This document shows positions 1 to 5,045 of a stretch of DNA of 5,045 nt, piece by piece (positions within the stretch are counted from its first letter, which is position 1; the number at the start of each line of letters is the position of its first letter). The notes beneath the pieces are model-generated. The model was not told the DNA's origin. It saw only the letters and a list, made by a program, of their open reading frames with translations, and made no database searches. The translations under genes were made by a program, and so were the position numbers. Source of the DNA: Pseudomonadota bacterium (GTDB lineage Bacteria > Pseudomonadota > Alphaproteobacteria > Caulobacterales > Caulobacteraceae); NCBI GenBank assembly GCA_023456105.1, contig JAEYAO010000004.1, positions 1-5,045 on the forward strand, given 5' to 3'.

Positions 1-1247
1 GCGGACGAGGGGGGCTGATCCAGCAGGCGGACATAGTAGCCCCCCATGATCCCCTGCAGTTCCGGGAACTCGCCCACCATGCCCGAGGCCAGGTCCGCCT
101 TGGCCAGACGCGCCGCCGTCTCGGCCTGATCCGCGTCCGCGCCGACCAGCGGCGCGATCTCGCGCGCCAGCGCCGCGATCCGCTCCATCCGTTCCGCCAG
201 GGTGCCCAGCTTGGCGTGGAAGGTCACGCCCTCAAGCTTCTTGGACCACGCGTCGAAGCCGACCTTCTGGTCTTCCTCCCAGAAGAAGCGGGCGTCGTTC
301 AACCGCGCGGACAGGACGCGGCTGTTGCCAGCCGCCAGAGCCTTGCCGCCGTCGGACGCCTCGACATTGGCCACCACCACGAAGTTCGGCGCCAGCCCCT
401 CCTTCGACAGATCGCGCACGGCGAAATACTTCTGGTGCACCTTCATCGACAGGCGCACCACCTCGGGCGGCAGCGACAGGAACTGCGGGTCCATGTCGCC
501 CAGGATCGGCGTCGGCCATTCGGCCAGCCCCGCCACCTCGTCCAGCAGGCCGTCGTCGTCGACCAGGCTCAGGCCCCGCGCGGCGCAGACCGCCTTGGCC
601 TGTTCGAGGATGCGCAGCTTCCTGTCCGCCGCGTCCAGCAGCACGTATTCGGCCTCAAGCTTCCTGCGGTAGCTGGCGAAGTCGCTGGCCGCGAACGGCG
701 CCCCCGATCCCAGGAAGCGGTGCCCTTCGGTGAGCGCATCGGAGCGGACGCCGTCGATCTCGAACGGAACCACCGCCCCGTCGAAGACGCACAGGATGCG
801 CTTGATCGGCCGCACCCAGCGCAGCGTTCCCGTGCCCCAGCGCATCGACTTGGGCCAGGGGAAGGCGCGCACCACCGCATCGACCATCTCGGCCACGACC
901 TCGGGCGTATTGCGGCCCTGCTGGCTCACTTGCGCGAACCAGACGCCGTCGCGTTCGACCAGTTGATCGGCGCTCAGGCCGGTCTTTCGCAGGAAGCCGT
1001 CCAGCGCCTGCTGAGGCGCCGAGGTCTTCGGCCCCTTCAGCTCCTCGTTGCGGTCCGGCGTCGCCGCCGGCAAGCCGTCGATCACCAGCGTCAGGCGGCG
1101 CGGCCCGGCATAGGTGGTCAGCGCCTCCCACGTCAGGCCCGCCGCGCGCAGCCGCTCGGACGCCATCCGCTCCAGGTCGCGCGCCGCGCCCTGCTGCATG
1201 CGCGCGGGGATCTCTTCCGAGAAAATTTCAAGCAGGAGTTCGGGCAT
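1..1247 (-). CDS. glyS: Glycyl-tRNA synthetase beta subunit, 3' end cut by the window
   Basis: GlyS is the beta chain of the cytoplasmic alpha2beta2 bacterial glycyl-tRNA synthetase, which charges tRNA-Gly with glycine using ATP. The beta chain mainly binds the tRNA. The 415 residues visible open with MPELLLEIFSEEIPARM, the characteristic GlyS N-terminus. Family landmarks follow: FPWPKSMRWG at about 129-138, LRWVRPI at 142-148, TEGHRFLG at 173-180, KVHQKYF at 269-275, NDARFFWEED at 317-326, FHAKLGTLAER at 343-353, and AKADLASGMVGEFPELQGIMG near the edge. Full proteins are about 690 residues, so roughly the last 40 percent, including the anticodon-binding end, lies outside. The ATG overlaps the glyQ stop as TGATG, with no good Shine-Dalgarno, so translational coupling to glyQ is likely. 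That would suit equal amounts of the two chains. The frame is unbroken. The identification is essentially certain. Confidence 0.97.
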   Translation of the reverse strand, partial: MPELLLEIFSEEIPARMQQGAARDLERMASERLRAAGLTWEALTTYAGPRRLTLVIDGLPAATPDRNEELKGPKTSAPQQALDGFLRKTGLSADQLVERDGVWFAQVSQQGRNTPEVVAEMVDAVVRAFPWPKSMRWGTGTLRWVRPIKRILCVFDGAVVPFEIDGVRSDALTEGHRFLGSGAPFAASDFASYRRKLEAEYVLLDAADRKLRILEQAKAVCAARGLSLVDDDGLLDEVAGLAEWPTPILGDMDPQFLSLPPEVVRLSMKVHQKYFAVRDLSKEGLAPNFVVVANVEASDGGKALAAGNSRVLSARLNDARFFWEEDQKVGFDAWSKKLEGVTFHAKLGTLAERMERIAALAREIAPLVGADADQAETAARLAKADLASGMVGEFPELQGIMGGYYVRLLDQPPSS

Positions 1248-2140
1248 CAGGCGCTCGCGCGTTCGGATTCGACCTGAGCCAGGGCGCAGGCTTTGCACAG
1301 GTCGCGGATGCGGCCGATGTAGCTTTGCCGCTCGGCCACGGCGATGGCGCCGCGCGCGTCCATCAGGTTGAACAGGTGCGAGGCCTTCAGCACCTGGTCA
1401 TAGGCGGGCAGCACCAGCGCCTGCCCCTGCGGCCCCGTCATGGCGAGCAGCCGACGGCTTTCGGCCTCCATGTCCTCGAACCGGCGCTTCAGTCCGTTGA
1501 CGTCAAAGCCGTGGAAGTTGGCCTCCGACTGCTGGCGCTCGTTCTCCAGGAACACCTCGCCGTAGGTGGTCCCCTCCTTGGTGAACTTCAGGTCGTAGAC
1601 GTTGTCCACGCCCTGCACATACATGGCCAGCCGCTCCAGCCCATAGGTCAGCTCGCCCGAGACCACATCCACCTCGACGCCGCCGACGCCCTGGAAATAG
1701 GTGAACTGCGTCACCTCCATTCCGTCGCACCACACCTCCCAGCCGAGGCCCCAGGCCCCGACCGTCGGGTTCTCCCAGTCGTCCTCGACGAAGCGGATGT
1801 CGTGCAGCTTGGGATCGATCCCGATCGCCTCCAGCGACCCGAGATACAGCGCCTGCAGATTATCCGGGTTCGGCTTCAGGATGACTTGATACTGGTAGTA
1901 ATGCTGCAGCCGGTTGGGATTCTCGCCATAGCGGCCGTCGCCGGGGCGGCGGCTGGGCTGGACGTAGGCGGCCTTCCACGGCTTGGAGCCCAACGCGCGC
2001 AGCACGGTCGCCGGGTGCAGCGTCCCCGCCCCTACCTCGATGTCGTACGGCTGCAGGATGGCGCAGCCCTGGTCGCCCCAATAGCGGTGAAGCGTCAGGA
2101 TCAGGTCCTGAAACGCGAGGGGTTCGGCGGGAGCGGTCAA
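1247..2140 (-). CDS. glyQ: Glycyl-tRNA synthetase alpha subunit
   Basis: GlyQ is the alpha chain of the alpha2beta2 glycyl-tRNA synthetase. It carries the class II aminoacylation core that makes glycyl-adenylate. At 297 residues it is full length (E. coli GlyQ is 303). Visible signatures are FQDLILTLHRYWGDQGC (10-26), the PYDIEVGAGTLHP block (31-43), QPSRRPGDGRYGENPNRLQHYYQYQ (61-85, class II motif 2 region), VEDDWENPTVGAWGLGWEVWCDGMEVTQFTYFQ (118-150), and ELTYGLERLAMY (163-174, motif 3, with the G-ER signature). The start is TTG at 2140. It places FQDLIL at residue 10, as in relatives, and no ATG or GTG lies in frame between it and the conserved core. The bases just upstream hold no Shine-Dalgarno. 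Instead the stop of a 20-codon leader ORF overlaps the TTG, and an intrinsic terminator ends 20 nt before it. The stop overlaps glyS by one base. Function is near certain; the exact start slightly less so. Confidence 0.98.
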   Translation of the reverse strand: MTAPAEPLAFQDLILTLHRYWGDQGCAILQPYDIEVGAGTLHPATVLRALGSKPWKAAYVQPSRRPGDGRYGENPNRLQHYYQYQVILKPNPDNLQALYLGSLEAIGIDPKLHDIRFVEDDWENPTVGAWGLGWEVWCDGMEVTQFTYFQGVGGVEVDVVSGELTYGLERLAMYVQGVDNVYDLKFTKEGTTYGEVFLENERQQSEANFHGFDVNGLKRRFEDMEAESRRLLAMTGPQGQALVLPAYDQVLKASHLFNLMDARGAIAVAERQSYIGRIRDLCKACALAQVESERASA

Positions 2141-2199
2141 GGCGGGTCCGGGAGGGTGCGAAAAAGACGGCGGACCATAGGGCCCGCCGCCTTTGTCAT
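2137..2199 (-). CDS. Possible 20-codon leader ORF upstream of glyQ
   Basis: ATG at 2199 follows a perfect GGAGG with a 7-nt spacer. It opens a 20-codon frame reading MTKAAGPMVR then RLFRTLPDPP, ending in TGA at 2139-2137. That TGA shares two bases with the glyQ TTG (TTGA), the geometry expected for translational coupling or reinitiation. The frame differs from glyQ, so it is not an N-terminal extension. The terminator hairpin lies inside the frame, so ribosomes on it would cover or open that hairpin. The peptide has a single glycine and no run of Gly codons, so a classical ribosome-stalling glycine attenuator is not evident. Two prolines precede the stop, which could slow termination, but this is speculation. 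A short frame can arise by chance; the support is the strong ribosome site and the stop/start overlap. Confidence 0.35.
   Translation of the reverse strand: MTKAAGPMVRRLFRTLPDPP
2161..2194 (-). terminator. Strong intrinsic terminator between the acidic-protein gene and glyQ
   Basis: On the minus strand the 5' arm spans 2191-2181 and the 3' arm 2176-2166, with loop CTAT. That gives 11 pairs, mostly G-C with two G-U wobbles. AAA before the stem can also pair with part of the TTTTT at 2165-2161 that follows it. The T run on only this side orients it to minus-strand transcription. The simplest role is ending the upstream acidic-protein transcript. It is odd in lying only 20 nt before the glyQ start codon, leaving no room for a full glyQ promoter after it, so read-through or attenuation must be considered. 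Confidence 0.85.
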
Positions 2200-2205
2200 C
2201 AACAC

Positions 2206-2221
2206 GCCTCCGGAAGGAGGC
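2206..2221 (-). repeat. Perfect 6-bp inverted repeat after the acidic-protein gene
   Basis: Read on the minus strand it is GCCTCC-TTCC-GGAGGC, six G/C-rich pairs around a four-base loop. It begins 6 nt after the TAA of the acidic secreted protein gene. No U tract follows, so it is not a terminator by itself. It may stabilise the 3' end of that message or mask the GGAGG in front of the leader ORF. Confidence 0.6.
2207..2211 (-). promoter_or_regulatory. Shine-Dalgarno GGAGG for the leader ORF, in a hairpin
   Basis: GGAGG stands 7 nt before the ATG at 2199 and is the best ribosome-binding site near glyQ. It forms the 3' arm of a perfect 6-bp hairpin (2206-2221), so the site may be sequestered when the hairpin folds. 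It lies more than 60 nt from the glyQ TTG, too far to serve glyQ directly. Confidence 0.5.
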
Positions 2222-2226
2222 TCGGC

Positions 2227-2715
2227 TTAGGCGCCCGGCGTGGTCGCGGGGGCGTCGTCCGCTGGATCGGCCGCGGCGTCGGCGTCCGTGTCGCCATCAT
2301 CGGCCACGCCAGGATCGACCTGGCCGTCGGTCGGGTTGGAGACCGGGGGCGAGGCGGTGGTGGTCACGTCGTCGGTCGGCTGTCCGTTCGGCGCCGTGTA
2401 GGGCGGGGTCTCGCTGCCCGGCTGGCCCGGCTCGGCCGGCGCCGGGGTCACTTCTTCCGGATCGGTCGGCGAGGGCTGGGCGTCATCATCGGCGTCGTCC
2501 GTCGGATCCGTCGGCTGCGTCCACTGGTTCGGCTGAGCGGGAACCGGCGGGGGCGTGATGTCCGGCTGATCCAGCGGCGTGGTCGACTGGGTGTTCGGCG
2601 AGGTCTGCTCGCCGGCCGGCGGGCTGGCGGGCGCCGTCGGATCCTGAGCCAGGGCGGCGGGAGCGATCAGCAGGGCGGCGGCGGTGGTGGCTGCGAATAT
2701 CTGCTTGCGGGTCAT
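2227..2715 (-). CDS. Small exported proline-rich, highly acidic protein of unknown function
   Basis: I do not recognise a family. The 162-residue product starts with a clear Sec signal peptide: MTRK, a hydrophobic stretch of Ala, Leu and Ile at about 6-22, and an ALA cleavage signal, so cleavage is likely after residue 23. There is no lipobox cysteine. By my count the 139-residue mature part has 32 prolines, 22 Asp and 5 Glu, and no Lys, Arg, His or Cys, for a net charge near -27. It is also rich in Thr, Ala, Gln and Gly and should be disordered. PTD/PTDD motifs recur, and there is a lone Trp and a lone Tyr. A periplasmic or secreted spacer, cation binder or stress protein are guesses only. 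The ATG at 2715 was chosen over an in-frame start at 2844 because it has AAAGGA 9 nt upstream and begins the signal peptide exactly. A strong terminator follows the stop. Confidence 0.8.
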   Translation of the reverse strand: MTRKQIFAATTAAALLIAPAALAQDPTAPASPPAGEQTSPNTQSTTPLDQPDITPPPVPAQPNQWTQPTDPTDDADDDAQPSPTDPEEVTPAPAEPGQPGSETPPYTAPNGQPTDDVTTTASPPVSNPTDGQVDPGVADDGDTDADAAADPADDAPATTPGA

Positions 2716-2724
2716 GAAACGGCA

Positions 2725-2730
2725 TCCTTT
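2725..2730 (-). promoter_or_regulatory. Ribosome-binding site deciding the acidic-protein start
   Basis: AAAGGA on the minus strand lies 9 nt before the ATG at 2715. It supports that start, immediately before the signal peptide, over the longer in-frame ORF that begins at 2844. Confidence 0.7.
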
Positions 2731-2794
2731 CGGTTTACGGAAGACCGCGACGGGGGAGGCGCGGTCCGTTCCACCTTGGGGAACTGCGGGATTC

Positions 2795-2819
2795 AAGGCG
2801 CAGAAAATGGCGTGGTTCC
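2795..2819 (-). promoter_or_regulatory. Possible ECF-type (EcfG-like) promoter for the acidic-protein gene
   Basis: The minus strand carries GGAAC at 2819-2815, a 16-nt spacer, then CCTT at 2798-2795. Promoters of the alphaproteobacterial general stress sigma factor (EcfG; SigT in Caulobacter) have the form GGAAC, 16-17 nt, CGTT, so this differs at one base. The -10 element would lie about 80 nt before the ATG. A second GGAAC at 2772-2768, with CGTC at 2752-2749, has a 15-nt spacer and fits less well. No convincing housekeeping sigma-70 promoter was seen. Match by eye only. Confidence 0.25.
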
Positions 2820-2893
2820 GCCATCGTGAAATGATTTGAAACATTCGTGATGATCGTGGCGGCGGGGTGTTCGTCTCGCCCCGAGCTGCACGG

Positions 2894-2923
2894 AAAAGGC
2901 GCGATTTCGCCCGCTTCGGCGGG
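2894..2923 (-). terminator. Possible weak terminator after ispE
   Basis: Just after the ispE stop, the minus strand can fold in two overlapping ways. One is CCCGC-CGAA-GCGGG (2923-2910), a clean 5-bp stem without an adjacent T run. The other is GGGCG-AAAT-CGC-G-CC (2912-2898), a 5-bp stem with one bulged G, followed directly by TTTT (2897-2894). Either is much weaker than the terminator before glyQ. The position fits the end of the TPR-ispE transcript. Confidence 0.3.
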
Positions 2924-2926
2924 TGG

Positions 2927-3790
2927 TCAGCCGTTCAGCCGGCCCGCCGCGATCCACCAGTCCGGATGCCGCGCCCGCAGTTTCCGTGCGGCGCTGCGGG
3001 CGTCCTCCTCGGTGTCGAAGAGGCCGAACACCGTGGCGCCCGAGCCCGACATCCGCGTCAGCCGCACCTCCGGCGCAGCGCCCATGGCGGCGAGCGCCTG
3101 TTGAATGCCTGGCGTCAGCACCAGCGCCGGCGCCTCCAGATCGTTGCGCTGCTGCGCCAGCCAGTCGATCACCGCGCTCCGGCCCCAGTTGCGCGGCGGC
3201 GCCGGCCGGTCCGCCTCGGCTGTCGGTCGGGCGTCATAGGCGCGATAGACCGCGCCGGTCGGCGACGGCAGGCGCGGATTGAGCAGCACCACCGGCAGAG
3301 ACGGCAGGCGCGGCTCGTCCGTCAGCACCTCGCCCCGTCCGCCGGCCCAGGCCGTGCGCGCCCTCAGGCACATCGGCCCGTCGGCGCCGACCACCCCGGC
3401 GATCCGCTCCAGCCCGGCCTCGTCGATTTCAAGCGCCAGCGCTTGCGCCGCCAGGCGCAGGGCCGCGCCCGCGTCCGACGACCCGCCTCCCAGCCCGGCG
3501 GCGATCGGCAGCCGCTTGTCCAGCACGATACGCAACGACGGCTCTCCGACACCCGCCGCCTCGCCCAGCGCCCGCACCGCCCGCAGGACCAGGTTGTCGT
3601 CTCCCGCCAACCCTTGGGCGAAAGGCCCTACGACCTCCAGCGTCAGCCGGTCGGCGGGCTCGACCGTCACCCTGTCACCGATGTCGGCGAAGGCGACCAG
3701 GCTCTCCAGCGGATGATAGCCGGCGTCGTCGACCGGCCCCACGTGCAGGAACAGGTTGATCTTGGCCGGCGCCAGGGCGTGCCGTCGCAT
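2927..3790 (-). CDS. ispE: 4-diphosphocytidyl-2-C-methyl-D-erythritol kinase
   Basis: IspE is the cytoplasmic GHMP-family kinase that phosphorylates the 2-hydroxyl of CDP-methylerythritol with ATP, step four of the MEP route to IPP and DMAPP. The 287 residues match the usual length (E. coli 283). APAKINLFLHV (7-17) carries the catalytic lysine K10. LPIAAGLGGGSSDAGAA (94-110) is the GHMP ATP-binding glycine loop. GADGPMCL (135-142) holds the catalytic aspartate, D137, corresponding to E. coli D141. NDLE is at 216-219 and the C-terminal SGSGATVFGLF at 248-258. One oddity is Gly138, where the family motif GADVP normally has Val. The ATG at 3790 places K10 exactly as in relatives; the frame is open further upstream only because it runs antisense-free through the TPR gene. 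The start is 14 nt after the TPR stop, with no strong Shine-Dalgarno, suggesting one operon and possibly coupled translation. Confidence 0.97.
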   Translation of the reverse strand: MRRHALAPAKINLFLHVGPVDDAGYHPLESLVAFADIGDRVTVEPADRLTLEVVGPFAQGLAGDDNLVLRAVRALGEAAGVGEPSLRIVLDKRLPIAAGLGGGSSDAGAALRLAAQALALEIDEAGLERIAGVVGADGPMCLRARTAWAGGRGEVLTDEPRLPSLPVVLLNPRLPSPTGAVYRAYDARPTAEADRPAPPRNWGRSAVIDWLAQQRNDLEAPALVLTPGIQQALAAMGAAPEVRLTRMSGSGATVFGLFDTEEDARSAARKLRARHPDWWIAAGRLNG

Positions 3791-3804
3791 CTGGTGGACG
3801 GCCG

Positions 3805-5045
3805 CTACTGCGATACGCCCGTAGAGGCCGCGCCGCCGTCCGGCAGCCCTCGCTCCAGCTTGGTCTCGACGCCGGCGCGGCGTTCGGCGTCGGGCTCGAG
3901 CGTCAGCACGCGCTCCCACTGCCACTCCGCCTCTCGCTGGCGACCGACGCGCCAGTAGGCGTCGCCCAGGTGATCCACGATCTCGGCGTTGGCGGGCTCC
4001 TTGGCCACCGCCTGCTCCAGCGTGGCGACCGCCTCGTCGAACCGGCCCTGGCGGAACTGGGCCCAGCCCAGCGAGTCCTGGATGTTGCCGTTGCGGGGCT
4101 CGGCCGCATGGGCGCGGGCGATCAGGGCGGCGCCCTCCTCGACCCGCAAGCCCTTGTCCACCCACAGATAGCCTAGGTAGTTGAGCATGTTGGCGTCGTT
4201 CGGCGCGGCCTGCAGCGCGGCCCATAGTTCGGCCTCCGCTTCCGGAACGCGGCCCAGCGACTCATAGGCGGCGCCCCGGATGAAACGCACCTGCGCCCCC
4301 TGGCTCTCGGTGTTCAGGACCGGCCCGTTCAGGATCGCCAGCGCCTCGTCATAACGCTCCGCCTGCGCCAGCTGCCCGGCCAGCACCAGGGCGATGCGGG
4401 GGTCGGACGGCGCGGCGGCGGCGGCGCGACGCAGCTCCTGCACGGCGTCCTCGGGTCGGCCGTCCTCGTCCAGCGAAATGGCCAGCTGGGTGCGGGCGTT
4501 GGCGAACAGGACCGGATCCTCTGTTCCGACCTGCGACCAGGCCCGGCGCGCCTGATCGTCCAGCCCGGCGCGAGTCAGCACCTGCGCCAGCCGCGTCTCG
4601 CCCTGCGCGTCGCGGTGCAGGTCCAGCGCCAGGCGCAGATAGACGGCGGCGAACTCGTGCCCGCCCTCGGCCGAGGCTTGCGCCGCCGCCGCCGACATCG
4701 CCTCGGCCGCGCCTTCTCTCAGGGTGGGCATGGCGGGCGCGCGCCCCCTCGCCTCGACCCGCTCCAGCGCGCGGGCCAGCGCCAGGTCCAGTTCGTTGGC
4801 CTTGGCCGCCGCCTCATACAGGGCGCGCGCCTCATCGCGCCGGCCGCGCCGCTCCAGGAACTCGCCGTAGGGGCGGCGGAACACCGGGCCGGTGATGGCG
4901 CCCTCGGTCAGGGACTTCAGCTCGGCTTCCGCCTCGTCATAGCGCCGCCGATGCTCCAGCAGCAGGGCGCGGTTCTGGCGCACGAATGCGGTGGTCGCCG
5001 GATCGGCGCCTTGCGGCGGCGGAACCAGGGCCCGCTCCCAGTCGC
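3805..5045 (-). CDS. Tetratricopeptide-repeat protein, 5' end cut by the window
   Basis: This is a helical-repeat scaffold protein of a type often found next to ispE; its partner cannot be read from the sequence. The 412 visible residues are the C-terminal part, with the frame open to the window edge, so start and any signal peptide are not seen. TPR-like units are clear in the second half, at about visible residues 180-214, 216-249, 250-283, 284-318, 319-352 and 353-386. They show the usual pattern, such as GRPEDAVQELRRAAAAAPSD and GRFDEAVATLEQAVAKEPAN. More degenerate repeats come earlier (RRYDEAEAELKSL, GRRDEARALYEAA). The end, with LNYLGYLWVDKG, IQDSLGWAQFRQG and DHLGDAYWRVG, resembles the conserved C-terminus of the TPR proteins encoded beside ispE/lolB in Pseudomonas (from memory). 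A GTG at 4983 is in frame but internal. It ends with TAG 14 nt before ispE. Confidence 0.9.
   Translation of the reverse strand, partial: DWERALVPPPQGADPATTAFVRQNRALLLEHRRRYDEAEAELKSLTEGAITGPVFRRPYGEFLERRGRRDEARALYEAAAKANELDLALARALERVEARGRAPAMPTLREGAAEAMSAAAAQASAEGGHEFAAVYLRLALDLHRDAQGETRLAQVLTRAGLDDQARRAWSQVGTEDPVLFANARTQLAISLDEDGRPEDAVQELRRAAAAAPSDPRIALVLAGQLAQAERYDEALAILNGPVLNTESQGAQVRFIRGAAYESLGRVPEAEAELWAALQAAPNDANMLNYLGYLWVDKGLRVEEGAALIARAHAAEPRNGNIQDSLGWAQFRQGRFDEAVATLEQAVAKEPANAEIVDHLGDAYWRVGRQREAEWQWERVLTLEPDAERRAGVETKLERGLPDGGAASTGVSQ

Noticed and set aside
216..1277. Long plus-strand ORF opposite glyS (and similar plus-strand ORFs at 1325-2230 and 2867-3958)
   Set aside because: These are antisense shadows of glyS, glyQ and ispE produced by GC-rich codon use. 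Their Arg/His/Gln-rich translations resemble no protein family, and the opposite strand carries clear conserved proteins.
2141..2226. T-box or glycine riboswitch in front of glyQ
   Set aside because: The spacer is only 86 nt. It has no T-box sequence, no specifier stem and no glycine-aptamer-like core; only a small hairpin and a terminator are present.
2716..2844. 43-residue N-terminal extension of the acidic protein
   Set aside because: The extension has no Shine-Dalgarno, would bury the signal peptide inside the protein, and covers the likely promoter region. The ATG at 2715 has AAAGGA at 9 nt.
3791..4225. 145-residue upstream extension of IspE
   Set aside because: It lies entirely over the TPR gene in another frame, has a low-complexity Arg/Gly/Ala translation, and would move K10 away from its conserved place near the N-terminus.
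4981..4983. GTG as the true start of the TPR protein
   Set aside because: The frame stays open upstream to the window edge with plausible protein sequence (DWERALVPPP...), and the GTG has no ribosome site, so the gene is simply cut by the window.
1..5045. Mobile element, CRISPR array, phage or defence system, tRNA or rRNA
   Set aside because: No transposase, integrase or nuclease motif, no regularly spaced repeats, no tRNA cloverleaf or rRNA stretch. Composition is uniform and the genes are core housekeeping.

Overview
The window reads as a stretch of ordinary chromosome from a GC-rich alphaproteobacterium. The GlyQ/GlyS protein style, an ispE gene behind a TPR gene, and the very high GC content with strongly G/C-ending codons all suggest the Caulobacterales, perhaps Brevundimonas. 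That placement is an inference from protein style and composition, not from a marker gene. Every gene I can support is on the minus strand, so transcription runs from high to low coordinates.

In transcription order: (1) 5045-3805, the C-terminal 412 residues of a tetratricopeptide-repeat (TPR) protein, cut by the window edge. (2) 3790-2927, ispE, the fourth enzyme of the MEP isoprenoid pathway, 14 nt after the TPR stop and probably in the same operon. (3) A 211-nt intergenic region (2716-2926) with a weak possible terminator for ispE and possible promoter elements for the next gene. (4) 2715-2227, a small exported, proline-rich and extremely acidic protein of unknown function. (5) An 86-nt spacer (2141-2226) holding a small hairpin, a strong intrinsic terminator, and a 20-codon ORF with a textbook Shine-Dalgarno that ends on the glyQ start codon. 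(6) 2140-1247, glyQ (glycyl-tRNA synthetase alpha chain, TTG start). (7) 1247-1, glyS (beta chain), overlapping glyQ by one base and cut by the window edge after 415 residues.

The four recognised genes are core housekeeping: glyQ and glyS make the two chains of the alpha2beta2 glycyl-tRNA synthetase, ispE feeds IPP/DMAPP synthesis, and the TPR protein is a probable protein-interaction scaffold. I found no mobile element, CRISPR array, phage gene, tRNA or rRNA, and no sign of a new multi-gene system. The part most worth a second look is the glyQ leader, where terminator, leader ORF and TTG start lie so close that transcription and translation of glyQS may be conditional. The acidic secreted protein comes second.
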